Shown here: positions 12,801 through 24,492 of the stretch, piece by piece
Layout of the letters: each line of letters begins with the position of its first letter
Position numbering within the stretch: position 1 is the first letter of the stretch
Assembly: GCA_000328365.1 (NCBI GenBank)
Contig: KB309618.1
Coordinates: 36,351 to 100,350, forward strand
Source: Capitella teleta
Lineage: Eukaryota; Annelida; Polychaeta; Capitellidae
Length of the DNA: 64,000 nt
Direction of reading: 5' to 3'
Program-made: the position numbers and the translations under genes
The notes under the pieces: generated by a model
The model's input: the letters and a program-made list of their open reading frames with translations, nothing else
Databases searched by the model: none
Told to the model about the DNA's origin: nothing

Positions 12801-15800
12801 TTCCGAAGCATGACGGTGCCTCCCCCCATGTCGGCGTACCGCGTGGAAATGCCAGCGGCCATTCAGCAGGTGGCGTTTTCTGTTGGTCGTCATAGCAACA
12901 ACTTTTTAGTATTGCTCAGCAACAATACCTTGGCCTATTATGGGTTCACTGAAGGTTAGTTTGAAATAAATTCCTGCTGAGCTCATGATGTTTATTTCCC
13001 CTTAAGATTCTGGAACGGCAGAGAAGGAAGCCAGTGTGAAAGCGTGCAATGGCAGTGGCTTCAAACTGATGTGCAGTACACCCTGCCTGAAAGCTCTGCT
13101 CAGGTGCTCAATGCCTTCTTCCTAATTTTCCTCTTGTACAGTAATGTTTTTAAGTATTTCTGGAGACGCTCTTCCCGCCGCGTGCTATCCTGCCAAGGTC
13201 TCACACTTGACCTTTGTGGACGATTCGCTCCTCTTTTTTGTAACCTTGACCTCGAAGGGTTCAGGATCAATACTGCACCAGGCGAAAGTATCGCTGGAAA
13301 CGTCGACCATCGAAGTGTGGTAGGTGTATCTTCTACTCCATTTTCCTTTTTCTAATTTCTGTTTTCTTTCTTATCAGTCAAAGCATTGAAGTCGGTCATT
13401 CCATTCTTGCGACTTGCTTCAATCGTAGAAATCAACAACTGATCCTTCAGACATCACTGGGCGCGCTGCTTGCGTTTGATCCTGGTAAGGGAGGCAATCA
13501 AGCTAAATTGATTAATCATTTCTCCACTCAGCCTCGCAATCCTTGGCTCCTTGGAGGGATGCATCTCTGAGGGAGGTCTCTCTTCCTCAGCCTTCTGCTC
13601 AAATGGAGGTTGCTTCATTGAATGGCCAAGTATGTTACTTGTTCACTCTTTTACATAATTTTTTCACTTTATTTTCAGGATGTGGTCTTTGCTCTGACGG
13701 ATCGATTCCGTTTCTTTGCCAATGATTTAGAAGTGAGCGGTCACGAAGTAGTTATGAATTAATTCAATACTCTGTTTAGGTGGCCAGCAATTGTAGTTCC
13801 TTTGTTGTTCATTTTGAGTTTCTCCTCCTGACCACCCTCAGTCACACCTGCCGATGCATACCCCTCTCCACCAGGCTCCAAGGTGAATCAAATAATCATC
13901 ATACCAAATCAATCAATCAATCATTTGCAGATCTGCCAGGTTTATCAGATGCCAGATCTCATCCCTTTGATGAGAGCGTGCGTAGAGTTGAAAGGGGTTC
14001 TCGTATTGTTTGCTCTGTTGCCATGGATACAAAGCTTGTCCTCCAAATGCCCCGAGGCAACTTAGAGGTCATTGAACCTCGCGCTCTAGTGCTGAGCAAA
14101 GTTAGAACCCTCATTGATCAGTGAGTGTTTCTGATGGCATAAACATACTTGATGAGAATTTTCTAATTAAAGGGTTCGTTACAAAGAGGCTTTTGTTGTG
14201 ATGCGCAAACATCGCATTAACCTCAATTTGCTGCATGATCACAATCCATCTGCTTTCATGGAGAACATCCGAGAATTTGTGAAGCAGGTTGATTCTGTCT
14301 CTCACATCAACCTCTTCCTCACTGACCTCCAGTGAGTCCTCTTTTGGGTGTACCTTTCATTTTGACTTTGACTTGCCCTTCAGAGCTGAGGATGTGACCT
14401 TGACCATGTACACAGTGGGCTCGTGTGAGCGTGCTGCTGTCAGCAACAAAGTCGATGCTGTTTGCGATGCGATGCGCAAAGTGATTCAGGAAATCGACGC
14501 TGAAAAGTATTGCGATTACTCTGAAGGATTTCTCCTGATTTTGGTTTTAAAGGTTCTTGTTGTCAATTCTGACAACGCACGTGAAGAAGCAGATCCCTGA
14601 ACTGGACGTGGCTCTTCAGCTGATTAGGGAACTCAAAGGTTTGTGCACCGGAATGAGGAGAAAATTTTGATTCTTATGGGGTTTCAGGACAGAGCAGTGC
14701 GTTTGCTGAGGATGCGTTGAAATATTTGCTTTTCCTTGTTGATGTCAATGAACTGTACGATGTTGCCCTCGGATCCTATGACTTCAGCCTCGTTCTCATG
14801 GTGGCGGAGAAGTCGCAGAAGGACCCCAAGGAGTATCTCCCCTTCCTCAATAATCTCCGCAAAATGGATGAAAATTATCAAAAGTTTAGCATTGATGTTC
14901 ATCTCAAGCGATATGAGTCAGCTCTCGGGCATATTGTCAATTGTGGTTGGTGATATATTTATTTGACCTAGTGACCCATATAATTGGCTTCCATTCCAGG
15001 ATCTGAGCGTTTTGATGAATGCCTATCACTAGTAACGCAGCACAATTTATTCAATGAAGCCTTGAAATTGTATAATATAAATTCTGATGAATACAAGGTA
15101 AAATCAAGTGGCGTTTTTGTGACCCTTAACAACATTCTGCGTTGACAGGATATAGCCATCGCGTATGGAGAACACTTAATCAGTCAACGTTCTTTCGAAG
15201 AAGCAGGAATTGTGTTCTCTCGTTGCAAGCAACACTCTCTTGCGATGGACGCATTTGAACGTGCACACAACTGGCGCCAATGTGTGTGCAGTGCGCAGTC
15301 ACTCGGATGTGCGCAAGATCAGTTGAAATCCTTGGTTATGAGGCTGACTGGTGTGTGATGCGGAGTCTTGTGATTATCTTTTTCATTTGTTTTTCATTCC
15401 TCAGTTTATTTGAAGGATCACAGAATGCATTCAGAAGCCGCACTTCTGTTGGATCAGTATGCAGACGTGAGTGATTGAATTTTATCATTTTTGTGATTAT
15501 TTGTTCTTGCTTTTCAAAGGATCAGGAAGAAGCTATTGTGACCTTGATCGAAGGAGGGCAGTGGGAGGAGTCACTGCGAATGGTGGGAGTTTGTCAAGAT
15601 GTAATTATATTATTTTGTTTAATTTCTATTCTTGTCAAGATGCATCGCTATAAACGCTTGGACTTCATCGAAACCAACCTGATTACCGCCCTGAAAGAGA
15701 ACCACTTGTCACAGATGGAGCTGCTCACATCAAACATTCAACTGTTTCAGCGATATAAGAATCGTCTAAATGTAGTCAGAGAAGAGAAGGAGAAGAAAAG

Positions 15801-16654
15801 ACGAGAAATGATGGGTGAGAATGCAAAGAATTTCAGAAAAAGAAACTGAATTGAAAAATGTTTTTAGAATTAGGAGATGAGTCCCGTCCTGGAGCTATGG
15901 ACAGCGATCTCTTCTCAGACACAAGCAGCGCTACGGGCGAAAGCGTGGTCAGCTCCAAGTATTCTGCCTCTTCACAGGCTTCTTCATCCAGTTCTAAGAT
16001 GTCCGGGTACGTGGCCGCAGTTTATCTTATCTTTCTTCTCATTACTATGGTTACCAGAAAATCCTCCAAGAACCGACGCAAAGCAGAGCGCAAACTTCAC
16101 AGCTTGAAAGAAGGAAGTCGCTTTGAAGATCTGGCTTTGTTGGAAGCATTGCATCTCATGTACACGCAGGTCGACTCCTGGACAGGTCAGTCTCTGGTTG
16201 TTACATAACAGCTTCATCTCATTCTTCTTTTCAGATGAGGTCGGCGCTCTGATTCGATCTCTTTCACAGTTCAACTTCACTTCAGAGGCAGAGCAACTCC
16301 AGCGACTGACGACCGATTGGGTTCAGATGCTGCGGGGCGAAATAGACAACATCTGGCTCACGACTGAGACCACTGTCTCTCCTGCCCTCGTACGTTGCTA
16401 TGGTTACAGTCTCATCACCTTTTTAAAATGTTGTTCTTCAGACTTTTGGTCCAAATAGTACGGCAAATGCTGTCGCTGAGGCTATGCAGAATAACGGTCT
16501 GCAGACCGTTCAGGCGCAACCTACTGGTGGGCCTGTTGCACCGTTTAATTTTGTCTTTTTTTCATCATATCTTTATCACTCTTCTTTAGAGCCTCTGCTG
16601 CAAAAACCAATACTAAAGATTAGGGATTCATGGAAGCTGAAAATCTGCTCGTGA
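9839..16654 (+). CDS. ELP1: Elongator complex protein 1 (IKAP/ELP1)
   Basis: Complete gene with 30 coding exons: 9839-9988, 11359-11487, 11552-11633, 11744-11824, 11881-11966, 12017-12116, 12170-12463, 12516-12731, 12781-12954, 13007-13103, 13155-13319, 13378-13484, 13532-13629, 13679-13732, 13780-13882, 13931-14120, 14173-14331, 14384-14506, 14553-14638, 14688-14945, 15000-15097, 15149-15350, 15405-15466, 15520-15582, 15640-15814, 15868-16006, 16058-16185, 16235-16389, 16442-16526, 16590-16654. Every junction is GT-AG and the phases join, giving about 1307 aa (human 1332). ELP1 is the scaffold of Elongator, which modifies the wobble uridine of tRNAs in the cytoplasm. The N-terminal half is the WD40 propeller region (for example [12 protein letters not shown] and [12 protein letters not shown]). 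The C-terminal half is the TPR-like helical region ([25 protein letters not shown]). Near residue 1165 lies the conserved basic segment [18 protein letters not shown], linked to tRNA binding. The ATG opens MRNL, as in other animals. Confidence 0.97.
9989..11358 (+). other. ELP1 intron 1, the only long intron
   Basis: 1370 bp, against 46-64 bp for 27 of the other 28 introns. The excess length is largely a TTAA-flanked miniature element (10785-11217). The preceding 650 bp are AT-rich, with a T-run at 10371-10384 and a TGACGTCA at 10206; they may be another old repeat. Confidence 0.8.
10785..11217. mobile_element. TTAA-flanked MITE (piggyBac-like) in ELP1 intron 1
   Basis: A 433-bp element with perfect 12-bp terminal inverted repeats, AGAGGACCTCTG and CAGAGGTCCTCT. 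It is flanked on both sides by TTAA (10781-10784 and 11218-11221), the target duplication typical of piggyBac transposons. It has no coding capacity. A truncated relative lies at 22521-22807, which shows it is a dispersed family. The superfamily call rests on the TTAA duplication only. Confidence 0.8.
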
Positions 16655-16674
16655 ATACATATTAGCATCTTATG

Positions 16675-16680
16675 AATAAA
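16675..16680 (+). terminator. ELP1 polyadenylation signal
   Basis: AATAAA, 21 nt past the ELP1 stop codon. It is the first canonical signal, followed by T-rich sequence and a GT-rich stretch near 16700-16715 that fits a downstream element. Confidence 0.75.
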
Positions 16681-17809
16681 TTTTAATCTCATCAATTATT
16701 ATTGTGTTTGTGTGTCATTATATTGCTGTGGCATTTTCAGTTTTCTCGCTTTCAATAATCATCCAAAGTTTCTTAATCTTGTTTTTATTTCTGGTAATAT
16801 TCTATCACTGTATAGTATATGTATTGAGGTGATATAAAGGCCTGCTGGTACTCTAATCAAATTATAAATCTTTTTTGAATAAATAGGCTCAAACCGATTT
16901 GAGGATTTCCGATTTTTTTTTGCCTCAACAAATTCTGAATGTTGGGAGTCTGTACTGACCTGTCTACCAACACTGTCCGAATATAACTACATTCGCTACT
17001 AATTTTCTACCTTGGTCTAATACATATATAAACAATGCATGTAAATAATTATTATTATACTGGTAGGCTGAAAATGATATGGAGTAATGTACTAGAATTT
17101 TTAATTAAAGTGTTATAAGTTAATGTAGTAATAAAACCTTAAAAAAAAAATATAAAAAAAAAAATAAAAAAAATCATCATCATCATTGCATGCATCAATT
17201 AGGGTTTGCTGTTCTCTTTAATTCGCTATTTGTTGTTTCAAAATTATCTCCAATGCATCAATTCCTGCAGATGAGAGCTGATTCTTAACAATCTCGTCGT
17301 ACTTTGGCTACAAATCTTCGCTCAAAAATTATCAACTACTTCATCTTGAAGTTTTAGATTCATGTCACTGATAACTCCCACTTTGTTGTGATACATGTAT
17401 TATATCTGGCAATTTGTTGTCGCTGTCGATCTCGATCTATGCTTCAAGCCGCGATTATTGAGTCGGAAGTCTGTTTTCGCTTTCAATCTCGTCGCTATCA
17501 TATCGAACTTCGGCAACAATATACTAATGTGAGCGATCAATCCATGCTATTAGAGCATCTCTGCTTGGACCTTTGAGAGAGATATGTCTTCCTCCTGGCT
17601 CTTCTCCGTTAAGTCTCCCCTCCGATTGGCGAGAATTGGGCGGGAAGGTCCTGTTTCCGGTCACGTAGACAGTTGTATCTCCAGACTTGGCGTCTCATTT
17701 TGAAGTGCAGGTTCTTGAGAATTTTTATGGCTCCGGCACCTGTGTGCGTCTTCAAGTCCAGAGTGAGAGAGGAGGGTGTCTCGTGTCTGGGTACATTTAT
17801 AACTTCAAA
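16681..17809. other. Intergenic, AT-rich
   Basis: It contains an A-rich low-complexity stretch (about 17142-17172) followed by a short ATC run. A more GC-balanced patch at 17590-17800 has a protein-like minus-strand reading (see findings). No complete gene is seen. Confidence 0.6.
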
Positions 17810-17811
17810 TA

Positions 17812-19661
17812 CAGTCAGACCCCGTTAATCCGCCCTCTTCCGTTCCCAAAGAAACAGGCGGATTAACGAAAAGAGCGGATTACATGTCAGACCACAAATA
17901 AATGAAAATTAGATGCCCTACAAAACCCATGTTCCATAATTATAGTGGTATATACAAGCAGGTCGTTAAAAAGAAACGATTAAATGAAATGGAGTACATG
18001 GATCAGCTCCGAGTCTCCAGAGTTTCTATTTCCCTCGCTTCACCACTCGATTCCATGATCTCCACTTACAACTCCCGTAGTTGGCTCTGCAATTGAACAT
18101 CAACATCGCCTATAACTGAGCAACCAATTAAACTGAAAGTAAGCCAGCCACGCAGACATAAAGGAATAGGGTACTAGTCATTTCGCCCGAATGTCATTTC
18201 GCCCGAATGCCATTTCGCCCGAGTCATCTCGCCCGAGGTCATGTCGCCCGAGGTCATTTCGCCCGGGTTTATGTACATGTAAATATTTGACTTCTGAGTC
18301 ATAAGTGGGTGCAGTATATGCAGTTCTTTACCAGTTCATCTATATTAAACTAATAATGCACTATATATGTATGGATTCACGTGTGCATCTGCGAGAGATA
18401 TTTCAAGCGCATGGTAAATGGTAAAATGAAGCATAAGGCATGAGGCATGATGGGGTTTTACGGCTCCACCCAAATCATTCGGGTGATACGGGCGCCAGAA
18501 CAGAAGCCCGGGACCGGGGTTCTCTCCCTACTCTTATCGATAAATGCTAAGGGTTCTTTATCCTGCATATATACTACCAGTACCACAGACAGTAGTACAC
18601 AGGGCTTGTTACGCATTATGGCAGCACTGCAGTGTCACCGAAGAATTATAATTATTGGTAAAATGAAGCAAGTAATTGGCGACAAATGGTTAAGTAAACA
18701 AGGCGTAACTTCTGTTATTACAACAGTCTGAACAGACGAACACATTATTGTCACATAAGTTATAAAATCACAGCTCCTGTTAATATGCGGGTGATTGGGT
18801 GATCGCTGATAATTTGTTACGAGTTATACGACGTGGATAATGTTCAATTATGCAATATAGTTCAATATAGGATCACTACGGAACACGTAGTGTGTGGGTT
18901 TCACATAATCATACAAGAAATACCGCTGTGGACCATCACGATAACTTGAACATGTCGCATTATGATTCACGCATTATATGCCTCTCTTCTAAAGAGGCCG
19001 ACTCTTATCTTATGATTGTCTAAAAGAGTACAGTGCTATTACGATGACATTTATTGGACACATGTGGTGGGAACTGGTTGTTTCGCGGATAATGACAAAC
19101 AACGCTAGTTTGTACTAGTACTACGCTCAGTATTGATGATGTACGAATTCGCCATCCGAGCATGCATAATATCATAGCACAATACTGATTTTAATGCCCA
19201 TATTAGCCATATCAATTAATATGTGATATATATGAAATGACCTCGGGCGAGATGGCATTCGGGCGAAATGACCAGTTCCTAAGGAATCGACACGGCGAAG
19301 ATACCCGCATTTGATTCCTTTGTTTAATTAACTTCTTAAACGTCGAATAAGCGAAGGGGCGCCATTTGTTGTTTAACTGACTTGACTTGAAAGAAATCGC
19401 CGACAATTGATGTGTCGTGTCTTATGTTTGTTTACACTACGATATTTTGAAGGGCGGATTACATGTCATTTATAATGATACAGTGTATATTTGTTCCTGA
19501 GAATCGTGGTCGGAGGCGGATTAACGAAAAGGGCGAATTACATTACACACTTAAAATTACAACATTAACATTACAAACGATTCGTCCCTGAGATTTTAGG
19601 GCGGATTGCGAAAAGGGCGGATTACATGACAATTACATGACGATTAACGGGGGTCTGACTG
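17812..19661. mobile_element. Tigger/pogo-like MITE, interrupted by a hAT-like MITE
   Basis: The ends are inverted copies: CAGTCAGACCCCGTTAATC on the left, and its reverse complement with one extra C on the right. Both are flanked by the dinucleotide TA (17810-17811 and 19662-19663), as expected for the Tc1/mariner/pogo superfamily. Subterminal GGCGGATTAACGAAAAG words recur near both ends. Without the nested 1.1-kb insertion at 18169-19280 the element is about 730 bp. It shows no transposase, so it is non-autonomous. Confidence 0.8.
18169..19280. mobile_element. hAT-like MITE with subterminal CATTTCGCCCGA array
   Basis: It starts GGGTACTAGTC and ends GACCAGTTCCT, with flanks AAGGAATA (18161-18168) and AAGGAATC (19281-19288), i.e. 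an 8-bp target duplication with one mismatch. Inside the left end are several tandem units of about 15 bp, CATTTCGCCCGA(A/G), running to about 18268; inverted units occur at the right end. It shares ends and interior sequence with the element at 21789-22385 in opposite orientation. The 8-bp duplication suggests the hAT superfamily. There is no transposase ORF. Confidence 0.75.
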
Positions 19662-19663
19662 TA

Positions 19664-21654
19664 TTCTCAAATTATTTGGCTAATCTATTTTATAGACCTG
19701 TAATGATAAATCGAAGCATACAATAATATGAAATCCTTTATCAGGTGACTGATCAGCGGTCATTAACCCTTGCATTAACCATGTTCTGTTGGTCTGTGTT
19801 GTGTTCTGCGTGTGCGTCGACAGGAAGCCATTTGCTCTGCGCCTGGATTCAGTGGCATTAATGTCAACTATCACCTTTAATTAATGCGATAACAACGCAG
19901 GAACATGTTCAATCTCTGATCACATATTACGCTATTAGTGTCACCTTAATAAACAGTATGTGCTAGTCAAGGCTTTTACATTGGAAAAGAGTGCAACCAG
20001 TAATAGTATAATTTGCTTGGATTTATACTGCATGCATGTACATGTAGTACTTATAGTGCTACACACGTCGCATCTCCTTAATTGATATTAGGTGAATGGC
20101 CGGATGCCCTTTGAACCCGATTACGTAATAAGATGAAGACGTCGTAGCCTGGTTTATTACGGGAATATTTTCAGACTTCTTCTTGTTATCCAATTTAATC
20201 CCGAAGACAAACATTTGTCCACGAAGCTCGAAACTCCCGCTGTGAGAGGAAAGGAAGTTTTTTTTTTTCTGACGTTTCTTATTCCTCCTCATGGGAGGGA
20301 GAATTTAATTTGGCCGCGATAAGAGGATGCGGCGCACGCACTGGTGACCATTGATGCAGTGGCAGTCGGTGTGTCTTTCTCGGGAGCTGCACACCTTTCC
20401 AGGACTTCTTTTCTCTTTTTTATACTCGTCGTGTTCTAAGGTTTGTGCGTTCAACATTTATTAGGGAAAATTTTAAATTAAAATTTTCCTTTTGTTTACA
20501 TACATCAATCGATCCAGTGCATTAATACGTACAACAATGCATGGCGCTATTACTGCTCTCAGACGGGGTTCCCCTCAGACGCACCGTTCTTGCGTAATCT
20601 TGCATAATAGTAATTATGACTTTTTCAAATGCCGAAAAAGATTATGTAAGTTGTGGTCTTGAAATTCGCAAAGTATATGCCACGCATACACCTCTTACGA
20701 AATCCTGATTTTAAATGAAGCTGCTCGAAGTTCAAGATCATCGTGGTCATTAAAGCCTTTAATTACATAATTGATTGTGATTTTGAATTTGTATTTGTTT
20801 GATCATTAAACTTTTATTGTCATCAAACTTGGCCAATTATGACGTTCTTTGACTGTCTGGTGGTATACAGCAATGCTAATTGGCTGAGCTTATTTCAATA
20901 TAATAAGTCCACTGCACATAGCAAGTATACTGGGCTGAGCCCAGCTGACCACTGATAGAGCCATAAATATGTCAACTTCTGTCAACATGCAGACTGAGTT
21001 ATAGTCAGTCATCTGGCGCATTGGATGGTTTTGCACAGCCTATATGCTTTAGTATTGACAATCCTTGTATTTGTAGGATTGCATTGGTTTTTATCATACA
21101 TTAAATCAATAAATGATAATGTAAAGGCATGGCAGATAGAAATGCATATTTAGCTCATTGGTTGCGCAATTCTGCTGTAAATCATAAATTGAAGCATATA
21201 CTATAGTTTAGCATCATGAACTAATATTACTGCAATTACGTTAATGTTTCCTTGATCAATGTTCATCATCAGCTTAATTAAAAATTGTCCTTGGTCACAT
21301 CTCTGCTTGATTCTTGTTTGTGTGTTTTAGACTACAGTACAATGACTATACACCACACATAATTAAGCAGATGCTCGGTGCTGGTGAAGTTCGTATTCGG
21401 AGGAAACTTAATTATTTAGTGCATTTATACTTTATTATTTTAATATTATAGTGGATTTACGACTTAGTAAGTTGTAATGATATAACAATTTGCAATTAGA
21501 AGTTTTAGATTGCGAGTTTCTGGATTACTGTGAGCAATGTGATCAATTACTGTGATGAATGTGTTCGTTATTCGGCAGTTCAGAACAATGTTGGCTGTTA
21601 ACTAATCAAGACCTCAGCGCGATTGAATCGCTCTCTGTAAATACCACACAGTGA
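19664..21654. other. Intergenic, AT-rich
   Basis: About 2 kb with no supported gene. A CpG-containing patch at 20300-20460 with TTTTTATAC could be promoter-like or part of an old repeat. No family was recognised. Confidence 0.6.
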
Positions 21655-22520
21655 CTAACTCAATTGAATTGATTGAAATTGAAATTTTAATGTTTTAATC
21701 CTTGTAAGTAAAACTCCTTAATCTACGAACCATGTAAACTGGATGTGCACAACGGAAAATACACCAGAGTAAATAAGTCAATTATTAAGGGAACTGGTCA
21801 TTTTATTCTTACTCCATGAAACATTTAGTAATACAAATAGTGGCACTGGCAAGTGATATGCTCTCGATAAATCTGGCATCGTGACTATCATCTATGATCT
21901 ATCATGTAGGTCACTTCTCATTTTTATGCTCATAATATCATTAATTGATTGCTCATTCTCTCGGCATAAAATTGATAATTACGGCGCGGTTTCGCACTAA
22001 AGATCATTAGTGGCAATTCGAGTATCGTTTCTGCTCGCCACAATAGCACGAATACGCAAGCAGAACATAATAATAACTCAGTGCTACTGTGTTAACATAA
22101 CATGCGAGGATGGCCGATTCCTACATTGTCAATACATACACTGAGTACAAACTAATCAAGTACTAGTACAATGTAATACAAATATAAAATGAATACACTC
22201 TATAGTAGCATAGTACATGTAATACACAATTAAGTTATGCTGCATGCTATACTATAGATATACTTTATAAGCTTAAGTCATGTACCCGTGAAGGCAAATA
22301 TTTACATGTACATAAACCCGGGCGAAATGGCATTCGGGCGAGATGACCAGGGCGAAATGGCATTCGGGCGAAATGACTAGTACCCATTATTAACGCACTT
22401 AGCGAGAGCCTTAAGTGCAATATCATCAGAAAGTGAACACCCTTTCACACCCATCATAATCATATAGCCTTTCGTGGATCATGTAACTCTATCGGTATTA
22501 TTACAATTATAAAATATTAC
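21655..22520. repeat. Dispersed repeat copy 1, split by a hAT-like element
   Basis: The two outer parts (21655-21788 and 22386-22520) match the continuous copy at 23893-24216, including the words CTCCTTAATC, ACCATGTAAACTGGAT and TAGCGAGAGCCTTAAGT. The 597 bp between them are a later insertion. Family unknown. Confidence 0.7.
21789..22385. mobile_element. hAT-like MITE, sister of 18169-19280
   Basis: 597 bp, beginning GGGAACTGGTC and ending GACTAGTACCC, with a perfect 8-bp target duplication ATTATTAA at 21781-21788 and 22386-22393. The CATTCGGGCGAAATG array is at its right end. It is therefore inverted relative to the 18169 copy, and it is about half that copy's length. It interrupts a dispersed repeat. 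Non-coding. Confidence 0.85.
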
Positions 22521-22807
22521 TTGCTTTCTTCTCGCGTTCGATTTCAGGCTGTGGTGACGAGGCAAAAGTAATTCTCCTATTGTTAAGTTGAGCCGTCGAG
22601 TGAACAGATCTTTCAGCAGTTCTCATAAAAGAAATCTCGCACTCATCTCGTTTCAAGCTATTCTGCCTGAGCAGAAAGTTTGTGTTTTAATTTGTCTTGC
22701 AAGACTCATTAACAGTTGATCAATTTTTTTTTCAATAATGGTCTCTGGTCACTCACAATAGCCCATATAATCGATCTAAAAGGGTTCCGAAATGAACAAA
22801 AGTCCTC
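22521..22807. mobile_element. Truncated copy of the TTAA MITE
   Basis: Closely similar to the right two-thirds of 10785-11217 (shared CTTTCTTCT, TTCTCATAAAAGAAATCT, CGTTTCAAGCTATTCTG). It ends GTCCTC followed by TTAA at 22808-22811. The left third and left inverted repeat are missing, and copy 1 of the dispersed repeat abuts it directly. Confidence 0.75.
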
Positions 22808-22811
22808 TTAA

Positions 22812-23892
22812 AGTCAAACACTCAAAGTTGTGTGGTTCTTCAGGTTATATTCATTTTCCCACCATAAACTAAAGTCTGAAAAGGTATTAAGTGTACATTG
22901 TATTTTTTGAATTAACAACTAAATCAGTACTTTAGTACATACTACGTAGCTTCAGTGGCTACCATTCCGTTTATTTAACATCACATGTAGATGCAGTTCT
23001 AACACGCATAATGTACAACTAGCTGTTATCAAACTTCCGATATGTTTCAAGCACATATCTGTTGTAAAATTTCCACGAAGCAAACTATTCAAACTAAGTT
23101 TAATAATCTCACATCTAAACTAACTAAAAATAGGTGTCGATACGAAGTTGTGTGACTCTTCTACGTTAAGTTAATTTATAATTAGTTCTATATTCGGACA
23201 TAATGATCGCATTGGTTTATTGGCTTATGCTTAATTATTGCATAAATGCAGTTATTTTGTGGACAAATTTATGAAACGGCAATAACTAATACTATTAAAA
23301 TGCCAGTAGCTTTCGGGTCAGGTTGGTTAACCGGTAGCGTAGGCCTACTGGGTGATCACTCAACTCGAGCGCCATGCGCGTGCCTGGATATGTCCCGCGA
23401 AAATATTGAGATCGTCAAACAAAACTCAACAAACAAGCTTTCGACACCGAAGAAGTTTTAAAATAATTATTTGAGTTATAATTTAGTCATCATCATATTT
23501 TTGGGGGGTATATTATTGTATTAAAATACGAATTGTTCCGCGTCTCAATATGTTTTCTCGGAGGGAATTACCGATAACTTGATTGTTGTCAGCGTCGAGA
23601 AAAGGAAAGTTTACTTCGGGGACAGTTCGGCTTCAGCGTCAAATTTCCCAATTTTCGCCCGTTTAGCATGTTTACGTTGACATTCGACACTTTATTTGGT
23701 GACAAAACGATTATCTATAATTTTGGAATGCTTTGGTGATCACGTTTGGTCGAAAATCTGTTGCTTAGTTTGGCGTTGTCCGTTTGAATGGGTAATAAGT
23801 CAGATAATTATTTTATCTGGGATTTGAAATTTTCAACTCGATATTAATTATTAAAATTATTCAAGACAATTATTCACCAGTTCTGAGTGAGT
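22812..23892. other. Intergenic spacer upstream of the DUF3715 gene
   Basis: No supported gene. The interval 23530-23700 is less AT-rich, with several CpGs and TTCGCCCG, and could include a promoter or 5'UTR exon of the downstream gene. No splice-supported link was found. Confidence 0.5.
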
Positions 23893-24216
23893 TCACTCAC
23901 AATTGAATAAATTGAAATTTTAATGTTTTAATCCTTGTCAGTGAAACTCCTTAATCAACGAACCATGTAAACTGGATATGCACAACGGAAAATACACCAG
24001 AATAGATAAGCCAATGATTAACCAGCAATTACCAATATCTAATTACCAATATAAGAGTCTTGGAACGAGACTAACTTAACTAGTAACCTAGCGAGAGCCT
24101 TAAGTACAATATTATCAGAATGTGAACACCCTTTCAGAAGGCTTTCACACACATCATAATGATAATCATATAGCCTTTCATGATTCATGTAACTATCGGT
24201 ATTATTACAATTATAA
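23893..24216. repeat. Dispersed repeat copy 2 (uninterrupted)
   Basis: Matches 21655-21788 and 22386-22520 on both sides of the hAT-like insertion there. About 75 bp near 24014-24088 are present only here. It contains no obvious terminal inverted repeat or coding sequence. Confidence 0.65.
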
Positions 24217-24492
24217 AATATTAATATATATCTATCATGGATTTCATGATCAATGGTACCTGAAGGAATTGATTGTGTCACAACCATAATTATTATAAGA
24301 AATTGATTTTCTGGGGGTGAGATTTTAAGAGAATGAAAAAAAAAAAAATGGAAATTAAAACTTTATCAAACACATGTTTTTAACTTTTTACATCATACAT
24401 GTTTTTATCTTTTATATCTTGTTTATATCTTTTTACAATACTTTCTAAATGAATTTCCTCAGGTTTCTTCAATCAACCCCCATTGAAAAGAA

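Noticed and set aside
12395-12862. 155-codon ORF on the minus strand
   Set aside because: Antisense to ELP1 exons 7-9; the plus-strand reading matches ELP1 and explains the open frame.
23290-23400. tRNA or tRNA-derived SINE
   Set aside because: Superficially A-box-like words, but no proper B box (GGTTCRANNCC) or cloverleaf could be formed.
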